Shown here one piece after another: positions 32,001 to 41,200 of a DNA stretch of 64,000 nucleotides. The first letter of the stretch is position 1; each line of letters opens with the position of its first letter. The stretch is from the NCBI RefSeq assembly GCF_018918345.1, contig NZ_JAHLQI010000005.1, forward strand, positions 124,001 through 188,000. Reading direction: 5' to 3'. The notes under the pieces were generated by a model that saw nothing but the letters and a program-made list of their open reading frames with translations, searched no databases and was not told the DNA's origin. The DNA comes from Butyricicoccus intestinisimiae. GTDB lineage: Bacteria; Bacillota; Clostridia; Oscillospirales; Butyricicoccaceae. The translations under genes and the position numbers were made by a program.

Positions 32001-32720
32001 ATGGATACACCGAAATATAAGCGTGTTTTAATCAAAATCAGTGGCGAAGCACTGGCGGGCGACAACAAGTTCGGTCTGAACTTTGACGTCATCGGTCCGG
32101 TTTGCGACGTTGTCAAAAAGTGCGTAGAAATCGGCACGGAAGTCGGCATCGTTGTCGGCGGCGGCAATTTCTGGCGCGGCGTCAAGGACGGCGGCGGAAA
32201 GATGGAGCGCACCCGTGCAGACTATATGGGTATGCTGGCTACCACGATTAACTCGCTGGCACTGCAGGACGCTCTGGAGCAGCGCGGTGTAGACGTGCGT
32301 GTACAGACCGCAATTGAGATGCGTCAGATCGCAGAGCCGTACATTCGCAACAAGGCAACCCGTCATCTGGAAAAGGGCCGCGTTGTTATTTTCGGCTGCG
32401 GCATCGGCAATCCGTATTTTTCTACCGATACAGCTGCTGCGCTGCGCGCTGCTGAAATCAATGCGGAGATTATTCTGCTGGCGAAGAACATCGACGGTGT
32501 ATACGATTCCGATCCGGCAAAGAATCCGGACGCAAAGAAGTATGACACGCTGTCCTATATGGAAGTGCTGGAGAAGAAGCTGGCTGTTATGGATACCACC
32601 GCGACGACTCTTTCTATGGACAACAACATTCCGCTGCTCGTGTTCGCACTGAAGGAGCCGGAAAACATTTACCGTGCCGTCATGGGAGAGCAGGTCGGCA
32701 CCATGGTAAATAATCAGTAA
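32001..32720 (+). CDS. pyrH: UMP kinase
   Basis: Phosphorylates UMP to UDP, the step feeding pyrimidine nucleotides and UDP-sugars for the cell wall. A 239-residue amino-acid-kinase fold protein with KISGEAL (phosphate loop), [18 protein letters not shown]-like [14 protein letters not shown] and the ATP region [20 protein letters not shown] precedes ATG 32001; an open frame to 31947 has no ribosome site. It is the first gene of a long co-directional run. Confidence 0.96.
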   Translation: MDTPKYKRVLIKISGEALAGDNKFGLNFDVIGPVCDVVKKCVEIGTEVGIVVGGGNFWRGVKDGGGKMERTRADYMGMLATTINSLALQDALEQRGVDVRVQTAIEMRQIAEPYIRNKATRHLEKGRVVIFGCGIGNPYFSTDTAAALRAAEINAEIILLAKNIDGVYDSDPAKNPDAKKYDTLSYMEVLEKKLAVMDTTATTLSMDNNIPLLVFALKEPENIYRAVMGEQVGTMVNNQ

Positions 32721-32751
32721 ATTTGGTATATTTGGAGAGGAGAAACACCCT

Positions 32752-33306
32752 ATGAAACCCGATTTGAAACCGTATGAAGGAAAAATGCAGAAGTCTCTGG
32801 ACGTTCTGGCAGAAAATTTGGCAGGCATCCGCGCAGGCCGCGCAAATGCAAGCGTGCTCAATAAGATCACGGTTGATTACTACGGAACTGCAAGCCCGAT
32901 TCAGCAGGTAGCTGCTGTGGCTTCTCCGGACCCGCGCACCCTGACCATTCAGCCGTGGGATGCATCTCTGCTCAAGGAGATTGTCAAGGCAATCCAGACT
33001 TCCGAGCTGGGCATCAACCCGCAGAACGATGGCAAGCTGATTCGTCTGAGCTTCCCGCCGCTGACCGAGGAGCGCCGTAAGGAGCTCATCAAGCAGGTAT
33101 CCAAGGAAGGCGAAGCATCCAAGGTTGCCATCCGCAACATTCGCCGCGATGCCATTGATAAGTGGAAGGCAGCAAAGAAGAAGTCTGAGATCACCGAGGA
33201 CGAGCTGGCAGATGCAGAAAAGGATATGCAGAAGCTGACCGACAAGTATATCAAGGAGATCGACAAGACGACTGCGGCAAAGTCGGAAGAACTGAAGTCT
33301 GTTTAA
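32752..33306 (+). CDS. frr: Ribosome recycling factor
   Basis: With EF-G, splits the post-termination ribosome. The 184-residue length is standard; motifs are LAGIRAGRANAS, YYGTASPIQQVA, QPWDASLLK and the C-terminal helix bundle with KLTDKYIKEID. It lies 31 nt after pyrH in the conserved pyrH-frr order. Confidence 0.97.
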   Translation: MKPDLKPYEGKMQKSLDVLAENLAGIRAGRANASVLNKITVDYYGTASPIQQVAAVASPDPRTLTIQPWDASLLKEIVKAIQTSELGINPQNDGKLIRLSFPPLTEERRKELIKQVSKEGEASKVAIRNIRRDAIDKWKAAKKKSEITEDELADAEKDMQKLTDKYIKEIDKTTAAKSEELKSV

Positions 33307-33328
33307 ACAACAATAGAACGGGGTACAA

Positions 33329-33362
33329 GACATGTGGGCGGCTATCTTCAGTCGCCCATGTC
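33329..33362 (+). other. Stem-loop in the frr-uppS spacer
   Basis: A GC-rich hairpin GACATG(T)GGGCG / CGCCCATGTC (33329-33340 / 33353-33362), followed by a smaller GCGC-TTTC-GCGC hairpin at about 33373-33384. Neither is followed by a T run. The spacer is 127 nt, far longer than others in this operon. Confidence 0.5.
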
Positions 33363-33433
33363 GCGTATATCGGCGCTTTCGCGCACAGACGCAAGGCGCA
33401 CGGATTTAGAAAGAAAGGTCGGTGCATAGTACC

Positions 33434-34192
33434 GTGGCGTTGTTCAATATACTGAAAAAAGAGGACAGCACGCCGCCGCAGCCGTCCGACCGCCCAGTGC
33501 CGCAGCATATTGCGGTTATTATGGACGGAAATGGACGCTGGGCAAAAAAACGCGGATTGCCGCGTACCGCCGGACATAAGGTCGGCGCAGAGACGTTCCG
33601 CACCATCGCAACATACTGCAAAAACATTGGCGTCAAATATTTTACCGTGTATGCATTTTCCACGGAGAACTGGAAGCGTCCGGAGGAAGAAGTCAGCACG
33701 CTGATGAACCTGTTCCGCAGATATCTCAAGGAAGCCATTGACACGATGGCAAAGGATGAAATTGCCGTGCAGGTCATTGGTGATTTGTCCGTGCTCGCAC
33801 CGGATATTCGGGAGCTTGTCGCGCGCTGCAACGCAGAGGCACAAAAGCGGCCGGAATTTTCCGTCGCTACGCTGTGCATCAACTACGGCGGACGCGATGA
33901 GATAAAAAATGCCGTGCGCGCCATCGCGCAGGAAGTACAGGCGGGACAGCTGAAGCCGGAGGATATCACTGAGGACACGATTTCTCAGCATCTGTACACT
34001 GCGCACATGCCGGATCCGGATTTTATTATCCGCCCGAGCGGAGAGATTCGCACGTCAAATTTCCTGCTGTGGCAGAGCGCGTATGCAGAATACTATTTTA
34101 CGGATGTCCTGTGGCCGGACTTCAAGCCGGCGGATATGGATGCCGCCATTGATGAATTTAACAGAAGAAATAGACGATTCGGAGGAGTATAA
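33434..34192 (+). CDS. uppS: Isoprenyl transferase (undecaprenyl diphosphate synthase)
   Basis: Cis-prenyltransferase making the C55 lipid carrier for wall synthesis, 252 residues. Motifs are the catalytic MDGNGRWAKKRG, GHKVGAE, FSTENWKRP, and the C-terminal RPSGEIRTSNFLLWQ and AEYYFTDVLWPDF. The start is uncertain: GTG 33434 (GGTG 9 nt upstream, protein begins MALFNILKK) is preferred to GTG 33422, which sits only 3 nt after AAAGG. Confidence 0.93.
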   Translation: MALFNILKKEDSTPPQPSDRPVPQHIAVIMDGNGRWAKKRGLPRTAGHKVGAETFRTIATYCKNIGVKYFTVYAFSTENWKRPEEEVSTLMNLFRRYLKEAIDTMAKDEIAVQVIGDLSVLAPDIRELVARCNAEAQKRPEFSVATLCINYGGRDEIKNAVRAIAQEVQAGQLKPEDITEDTISQHLYTAHMPDPDFIIRPSGEIRTSNFLLWQSAYAEYYFTDVLWPDFKPADMDAAIDEFNRRNRRFGGV

Positions 34193-34195
34193 ACC

Positions 34196-35017
34196 ATGAA
34201 AACAAGAGTTGCATTTGGCGTGACCGGTGCAGTTGTTGTCATCCTTGCGCTGTTCGTCTTCCCGCCGATCGTCGCGCAGCTGCTCATGATGGCACTGTCC
34301 GTCTGTGCGGCGCAGGAATTTACCGCAGCGACCGCAGGAAAAAACAACAAGGAGCTGCAAATTGCAGCGATGCTGCTCGCTTTGGGCATGTCGTTTGCCA
34401 GCGCGAGAGACAGCTATCCGGTGTATTGGATGCGCGCGATGCTGTATATCGGTGTCGTGGTTCTGTTTGTTCTGCTGCTGCGGCATCACACAAAGTTTGG
34501 ATTTCAGGAGCTTGCCGGTGCCTATTTCGGCGGCATTCTCATTCCGTATCTGCTCATGAGCCTGATTCGCATGTTCACGATGTCGGAGAACGGCGCGTTT
34601 CATCTGGTCATTCCGCTGCTGGCGGCTTGGGGTTCGGATACCTGCGCCCTGTTTGCAGGCATGGCGTTCGGCAAGCATAAGCTGGCACCGGTGATTTCTC
34701 CGAAAAAGACGGTTGAGGGCGCAATTGGCGGCGTTGTCGGCGCGGCTGTCCTCACTGTGATTTACGGCATTGCAGTCAGTGCGTTTACCAATCTGACGCT
34801 GTCTGTACCGCTGTGTCTGGCAGCCGGTATTTTGGGTGCTGTGCTCGGTCAAATCGGTGATTTGTCGTTCTCCATCGTCAAGAGAAAGAGCGGCATTAAA
34901 GATTACGGCAAGATTTTTCCGGGTCATGGCGGCGTACTCGATCGGTTCGACAGTGTGATTTTTGTGGCACCGCTGGTTGAGCTGCTGCTGCATCTGTTTT
35001 CTAATCTGGGGTTATAA
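34196..35017 (+). CDS. cdsA: Phosphatidate cytidylyltransferase
   Basis: Membrane enzyme making CDP-diacylglycerol, the precursor of anionic phospholipids. A 273-residue protein with about eight helices and the CDP-DAG synthase signature near the C-terminus (SIVKRKSGIKDYGKIFPGHGG then DRFDS, with KD and D residues for metal). It starts 3 nt after the uppS stop and ends 3 nt before dxr, so it is tightly operonic. Confidence 0.95.
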   Translation: MKTRVAFGVTGAVVVILALFVFPPIVAQLLMMALSVCAAQEFTAATAGKNNKELQIAAMLLALGMSFASARDSYPVYWMRAMLYIGVVVLFVLLLRHHTKFGFQELAGAYFGGILIPYLLMSLIRMFTMSENGAFHLVIPLLAAWGSDTCALFAGMAFGKHKLAPVISPKKTVEGAIGGVVGAAVLTVIYGIAVSAFTNLTLSVPLCLAAGILGAVLGQIGDLSFSIVKRKSGIKDYGKIFPGHGGVLDRFDSVIFVAPLVELLLHLFSNLGL

Positions 35018-35020
35018 GAC

Positions 35021-36166
35021 ATGAAAAATATTGTTATTCTCGGTTCGACCGGCTCTATCGGCACACAGACCATTGATGTTCTCGATTCCATCGAGGCGCA
35101 GGTGTGCGCGATTTCGGTCAATACCAATATCCAGCGCGCAGAGCAACAGGCGCGTGCCTTGCATCCGTCTTTGGTTGCGGTGTACAATGAAGAAAAAGCA
35201 AAAGAGCTGAAAACCAAGCTCGCAGATACCGATATTCGCGTCGTGTCCGGCATGGACGGTCTGATTGAAGCCGCAACTCTGCCGGAAGCCGATGTTGTTG
35301 TGACGGCGGTTGTCGGCATGGTGGGACTGCTGCCGACAATGGCTGCCATTGAAGCGGGAAAGGCGATTGCGCTTGCCAATAAGGAAACGCTGGTGTGCGC
35401 CGGACAGATCGTCATGCGGGCAGCGCGTGAAAAGGGCGTGCCGATTTTGCCGGTGGATTCCGAGCACTCGGCAATTTTCCAGTGCTTGCAGGGCGCAGCG
35501 GGCAACCGCATCAACCGCATTCTGCTGACAGCATCCGGCGGCCCGTTCTTCGGCATGAGCCGCGAGCAGATGCGCCACGTCACCAAGGAGCAGGCGCTGC
35601 ATCATCCGAACTGGAGCATGGGCGCCAAAATTACCATCGACTCCGCAAGCATGATGAACAAGGGCTTGGAGCTGATTGAAGCGATGTGGCTGTACGATGT
35701 AGAGCCGGATGACATTGACATTGTCGTGCATCGGGAAAGCATCGTGCATTCCGCTGTGGAGTTTGAGGACGGTTCCGTGATTGCGCAGATGGGCAATCCG
35801 GATATGCGCCTGCCGATTCAGTATGCGCTGACCTATCCGGAGCGTGTGCCGTGCAAGGTGCCGCCACTGGATCTGCCGCGCAGACACAATCTGACATTCT
35901 TTGCACCGGATGAAGAAGCGTTCCCGACACTGGGACTGGCACGCCGTGCGGCTGCCGCCCGCGGCAATCTCGGCGCAATTATGAACGGCGCAAACGAAGC
36001 AGCCGTTGAGCTGTTTCTGCACGATAAAATTCCGTTCTATCGCATTCCGGAGCTGGTACAGGCGGCGATGGACAACGTCGAGTATTTGCCGGAAATCACG
36101 ATTGAGGATGTTCTGGCAAGCGACCGCGCAGCCCGTGAGATTGTCAAGGGACTGCTGTTGTCGTAA
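35021..36166 (+). CDS. dxr: 1-deoxy-D-xylulose 5-phosphate reductoisomerase
   Basis: NADPH-dependent first committed enzyme of the MEP isoprenoid pathway (target of fosmidomycin). The 381-residue protein has N-terminal NADPH motif GSTGSIGTQT, LANKETLVCAG, metal and substrate motifs PVDSEHSAIFQCL and LTASGGPF, NWSMGAKITIDSA and MMNKGLELIEA. It supplies precursors for IspG and UppS encoded in the same run. Confidence 0.97.
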   Translation: MKNIVILGSTGSIGTQTIDVLDSIEAQVCAISVNTNIQRAEQQARALHPSLVAVYNEEKAKELKTKLADTDIRVVSGMDGLIEAATLPEADVVVTAVVGMVGLLPTMAAIEAGKAIALANKETLVCAGQIVMRAAREKGVPILPVDSEHSAIFQCLQGAAGNRINRILLTASGGPFFGMSREQMRHVTKEQALHHPNWSMGAKITIDSASMMNKGLELIEAMWLYDVEPDDIDIVVHRESIVHSAVEFEDGSVIAQMGNPDMRLPIQYALTYPERVPCKVPPLDLPRRHNLTFFAPDEEAFPTLGLARRAAAARGNLGAIMNGANEAAVELFLHDKIPFYRIPELVQAAMDNVEYLPEITIEDVLASDRAAREIVKGLLLS

Positions 36167-36190
36167 ATTTGCTTCGTAAGAGGTGTTTCT

Positions 36191-37219
36191 TTGACCATTT
36201 TAACTGTAATTTTAGCAATTTTGGCGTTTGGCTGTCTGGTCATCGTCCATGAGTTCGGACACTTCATGGCGGCAAAGGCTGCCGGTGTGCATGTGCTCGA
36301 ATTTTGGGTCGGCATGGGTCCGTCCTTCGCACACAAGAAAATCGGCGAGACGGATTTCAAGCTGTGTATTTTGCCGTTCGGCGGCGCCTGCGTCATGGAA
36401 GGCGAGGACACCGAGCAGGATCAGCCGGGCACACTGGCGGGTGCGCCGATTGGCTGGCGCGCGCTGATTCTTGCTGCCGGTGCGCTGATGAATTTCCTGC
36501 TGGGATTTCTCATTGTGCTCATTCTGGTGCTGCCGCAGACTGAGGGCACCGAGCCGGTGATTCAAGGCTTTGCGGACGGCTTTCCGTCGCAGGGCGAGAG
36601 CATGCTGATGAAGGGCGACCGCATCCTCAGCATTGACGGGTATCGCGTGCTGCTGACGTCGGATGTGACGACGGGACTGAGCCTCGGCACGGATACCAGC
36701 TATGATATCGTCGTGCAGCGCAACGGCGAAAAGAAAGAGCTGCACGATGTCAAGCTGGAACCGGCGGAATACGATGGCGTCCAGCGGTACGGTGTGGATT
36801 TCACCGTCAAACAGCTGACGGTTGTGGATAAAGTGAAGAATGCCGTGTACCGGTCGTATGACTATGCGCGGCTCGTGTGGATTAGCCTGAAGCAGCTGGT
36901 CAGCGGGCAGGTAGGCATTGACCAGATGTCCGGTCCGGTCGGCGTGACCGATGTGCTCGTGCAGACCGCACAGAGCAGCATGACCAGCTTTTTCCTGCTT
37001 ATTGCGTTCATTTCCATCAACTTGGGCGTGATGAATCTGCTGCCGCTTCCGGCACTGGACGGCGGACGGCTGCTGTTCGTGCTCATTGAACTGATTGCGC
37101 GCAGGCCGGTTCCGCGAAAATACGAAGGCTATATTCATTTCGGCGGATTCGCCATTCTGATGCTGCTCATGGTCTATGTGACTTGGCAGGATATTCTGCG
37201 TCTGCTCGGCGCGGCGTGA
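36191..37219 (+). CDS. rseP: Site-2 (RIP) zinc metalloprotease RseP/RasP family
   Basis: Intramembrane protease that cleaves anti-sigma factors and leftover signal peptides. The 342-residue protein has zinc motif VHEFGHF in the first helix, FGGACVM, a PDZ domain (about 115-195), and the second-site motif LPLPALDGGRL. The start is TTG 36191, with AAGAGGTG 6 nt before it; no nearby in-frame ATG precedes the zinc motif. It occupies the usual place between dxr and ispG. Confidence 0.93.
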   Translation: MTILTVILAILAFGCLVIVHEFGHFMAAKAAGVHVLEFWVGMGPSFAHKKIGETDFKLCILPFGGACVMEGEDTEQDQPGTLAGAPIGWRALILAAGALMNFLLGFLIVLILVLPQTEGTEPVIQGFADGFPSQGESMLMKGDRILSIDGYRVLLTSDVTTGLSLGTDTSYDIVVQRNGEKKELHDVKLEPAEYDGVQRYGVDFTVKQLTVVDKVKNAVYRSYDYARLVWISLKQLVSGQVGIDQMSGPVGVTDVLVQTAQSSMTSFFLLIAFISINLGVMNLLPLPALDGGRLLFVLIELIARRPVPRKYEGYIHFGGFAILMLLMVYVTWQDILRLLGAA

Positions 37220-37236
37220 GAGAAAGGAAGAGGAGT

Positions 37237-38292
37237 ATGAAAACAAAACAGATTTTTGTCGGAAATGTGCCGGTCGGCGGCGGAGCACCGATTGCCGTGC
37301 AGTCGATGACCAATACCGATACGCGCGATGCACAGGCAACGCTGGCGCAGATTGAGCGGTTGGCGTCCGCAGGCTGTCATATTGTTCGCTGTACGGTACC
37401 GGATATGGCTGCCGCAGAGGCGATGAAGACCATCTGTGCGCATTCTCCGATTCCGGTCGTCGCGGATATTCATTTTGATTATCGGCTGGCACTCGCCTCT
37501 GCCGAGGCGGGCGTCAGCGCCATTCGTATCAATCCGGGCAATATCGGCGCGGAAGAGCGCGTCAAGGCGGTTGCGGAGGCGTGCAGGGCAAAGCACATTC
37601 CGATTCGCATCGGCGTCAACTCTGGTTCGATTGAAAAGCACATTCTGGAAAAATACGGCTCTCCGACACCGGAAGCTATGGTGGAGAGTGCGCTGTATCA
37701 TGTGTCGCTGCTCAACAAATACGATTTTGACGATATTTGCATCTCGCTGAAATCGTCCAGCGTGCCGACGACCATGCGGGCGTATCAGCTCATGCACGAA
37801 AAGACCAATTATCCGCTGCATCTGGGTGTCACAGAGGCGGGAACCGAGTATATGGGAACCATCAAGTCTGCGGCGGGCATCGGCGGCCTGCTGGCGCTGG
37901 GCATCGGCGACACGATTCGCGTCTCGCTGACCGCAGATCCGGTGCACGAAATCACGGCGGCATATGCGATTTTGAAAGCTGTCGGTCTCAACGACACGGG
38001 TGTAAACATTGTATCGTGCCCGACCTGCGGCCGCACCAAGATTGATTTGATTGGCATCGCCAATGAAGTGGAACGCCGCGTTGCCGGATTGGACGCCAAG
38101 CTGAAGGTTGCCGTGATGGGCTGCGTTGTCAATGGCCCCGGCGAAGCGCGCGAGGCGGACATCGGCATTGCGGGCGGTGACGGTGTTGGTATGATTTTTC
38201 GCCATGGCGAGATTCTGCGAAAAGTGCCGCAGGAACAGCTGGTGGATGAACTGATGAAAGAAATTCATGCGATCATAAAGGAGCAAGGATAA
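37237..38292 (+). CDS. ispG: (E)-4-hydroxy-3-methylbut-2-enyl-diphosphate synthase
   Basis: A [4Fe-4S] enzyme converting MEcPP to HMBPP late in the MEP pathway. The 351-residue protein (bacterial short form) has iron-sulfur cysteines in SCPTCGRTKID and MGCVVNGPGEAREAD and the TIM-barrel motifs QSMTNTDTRD, ADIHFDYRLA and INPGNIG. ATG 37237 has GAAAGGAAGAGG upstream. It ends 3 nt before polC. Confidence 0.96.
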   Translation: MKTKQIFVGNVPVGGGAPIAVQSMTNTDTRDAQATLAQIERLASAGCHIVRCTVPDMAAAEAMKTICAHSPIPVVADIHFDYRLALASAEAGVSAIRINPGNIGAEERVKAVAEACRAKHIPIRIGVNSGSIEKHILEKYGSPTPEAMVESALYHVSLLNKYDFDDICISLKSSSVPTTMRAYQLMHEKTNYPLHLGVTEAGTEYMGTIKSAAGIGGLLALGIGDTIRVSLTADPVHEITAAYAILKAVGLNDTGVNIVSCPTCGRTKIDLIGIANEVERRVAGLDAKLKVAVMGCVVNGPGEAREADIGIAGGDGVGMIFRHGEILRKVPQEQLVDELMKEIHAIIKEQG

Positions 38293-38295
38293 GAT

Positions 38296-41200
38296 TTGAC
38301 CACACTGGGAGATCTGTTTGAACGATATGAAAGCAAAGACCACGGAGCATACCTCACAAACGGTGAGGTATGCTCCGTTGTGGTGAGCCACGATAAGCGT
38401 GCTGTGCTGTGTCGTGTCCAGTTTGACGACATTGTACCGCGAAAGGCGCTGTTTGATATGGAAAAGGGCATCGGTTCCATGTACGGTTTGTCGCGCGTGC
38501 GCATTGCACCGCGCTATCAGCTGAATGGTCTGACACAGCCGTATGTCGACAGCCTGAAAGAGTATATTGTCCTGCGCAAGCCGTCTGCACAGGGTTATCT
38601 GACCGACAGCAAATGGGACATGACGGCGAACGGCCTGACGGTTTCCATGCTGGGAAGCGGCATGGAGTATCTGGCGCATGATCTGCGGCAGCTGCCGGAG
38701 ATGATTCGCACAGAAACCGGCTTGACTTGCGCGGTCAATACCGAGACCTCCAACGAAGAAACCGAACTGCGCTTGGCGCAGAAGACGGAGCAGGGCAGAG
38801 AACAAATGCTCAAGCGCATGATGCACACGCCGCCCGTGCAGGAAAAGAAAGAAAAGCCCAAGAAAAAGCCGGTGCGTGCCGACAAGGGCGAAGTACAGTA
38901 CAATCGCAAAACATTTCACATCAAAAAGGACGAAAATCTGCTGTATGGCAGATTGTATGACCAGCCGGTTGTGTCGATTCAGGATGCGCTGCACGCAGTA
39001 GACAGCGCAACCATTCGCGGTGAGGTATTTTTGGTAGAAACCCGCGAAATCAAAAGCAAAAATACCGGCAAGGAATGGGTCAAGATTGGCTTTGACATTA
39101 CCGATTTGCACGGCTCCATGCGCGTCAGCAAGTTTTTGGCGAAGGAAAAAGCCGATGAGTATGTGGATCTCATTCACGAGGGCATGTACCTGACCGTACA
39201 GGGCAAGGTCAGCTTTGATAACTTTGAAAAAGAAACCATCATGGAGCCGACAGGCATCGTGTTGAGTAAGAAAAAGATGCGTATGGACACGGCAGAGAAA
39301 AAGCGTGTCGAGCTGCATCTGCATACCAATATGTCCGCAATGGACGGCATGTCCACGACAAAATCCCTCATGCAGCGCGCAAAAACGTGGGGACATACGG
39401 CGATGGCAATCACCGATCACGGCGTGGCACAGGCCTTTCCGGAAGCCATGCATGCGATTGAGCGAAACGGCATTGATTTGAAGATTTTGTATGGCGTTGA
39501 GGCGTATTATGTCAATGATTCCGGCAACGTTTCCGTTGTCAAGGGAAACTATGACGCGCCGTTGAACGAAACCTTTGTCTGCTTTGACACCGAGACCACA
39601 GGTCTCAAGCCGGCAGAGGAAGAAATGACCGAAATCGCGGCAGTCAAAGTGCGCAATGGCGAAGTGCTGGAGGAGTTTCAAACCTATGTCAATCCACACA
39701 AGCCGATTCCGGCGAATATCACGGAGCTGACGGGCATTTCGGATGAAACCGTCAAGGATGCGCCGGAGCTTTCCGAGGCACTGCCGAAATTCTTGGAATT
39801 TGCGGGAGATTTGCCGCTTGTCGCGCACAATGCGGGCTTTGATATGGCGTTTATCAACCGCGCCTGTGAGCGACTGGGCATCGAGCGGGAATTTACCTCC
39901 ATTGATACAGTAGAAATGAGTAAGATTCTGTTCCCAGACATGAAGCGGCATAAGCTGGATGTCATGGCGAAAAAACTCAAAGTTGGCCCGTTCGACCATC
40001 ACAGAGCGAGTGAGGACGCGGCAGTTCTGGGCAGAATTTACATCAAGCTGTTGGAAAAGATGCAGGAAGAACTGCACGCGACCAAAATTTCCGACATCAA
40101 CCCGCTGCTGGCGGGACTCAAAGCCAAGACCGGCAGTCTGAAAAATCTGCGCCGGTATCACTTTATTATTTTGGCAAAAAATCAGGTGGGACTCAAAAAT
40201 CTGTACAAGCTGATTTCCTATTCCAACCTGAAATATTTCAATAAAAAGCCGATTATGCCGCGCAGTGAGCTGATTCGTCACAGAGAGGGCTTGATTTTCG
40301 GCTCTGCCTGCGAGGCGGGCGAGCTGTTTTCCGAAATGGTGCACGGCGCGTCACACGAAGAACTGCTCAAGATTGCGGATTTTTATGATTATCTGGAAAT
40401 TCAGCCGATTGGCAACAACCAATTTATGATTGCTAACGGCACGGCAAAGGACGAGGAAGAACTGCGCGATTACAACCGCAAAATCTTGGCGATTGCGGAC
40501 GAGCTGGACAAGCCGTGTGTGGCAACCGGTGACGTGCATTTCTTGGAGCCGGAGGATGAGGCGTTCCGCCGCATCCTGATGGCGGGCATGGGCTTTAAAG
40601 ACGCCGACAATCAGGCGCCGCTGTATCTCAAGACCACCGATGAAATGCTGGAGGAATTTTCGTATTTGGGCGCAGACCGCGCGATGGAAGTCGTTGTCAC
40701 CAACACAAACATGATTGCGGACTGGTGCGATACGCTGCGTCCGGTACCGCGCGAAAACTATCCGCCGAAGATGGACAATTCTGCGGAGGATTTAGAACGC
40801 ATGTGCTACGAAAAAGCCAAGCGCATGTACGGCGATCCGCTGCCGGAAAAGGTCAAGGCGCGTTTGGAACGCGAATTGGGTTCCATTATCGGAAATGGAT
40901 ACGATGTAATGTACATGATTGCGCAAAAGCTCGTGGCGAAGTCGCTGCAGGATGGCTATCTGGTTGGCTCCCGTGGTTCTGTCGGCTCGTCGCTGGTTGC
41001 GTTTATGTCGGACATCACCGAGGTAAATTCTCTCGCGCCGCATTATCTGTGCCCGAAATGCCATTACATCGAATGGCACGAAAATGAGGGCTTTGGCTGC
41101 GGCGCGGATATGCCGCACAAGACCTGCCCGAAGTGCGGAGAACCGCTTAATCAAGAGGGTTTTTCCATTCCATTTGAGACGTTTTTGGGCTTCAACGGCG

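Noticed and set aside
37174-40344. 1056-codon open frame antisense to ispG and polC
   Set aside because: Same codon-bias shadow; the sense strand encodes clear IspG and PolC with all motifs.
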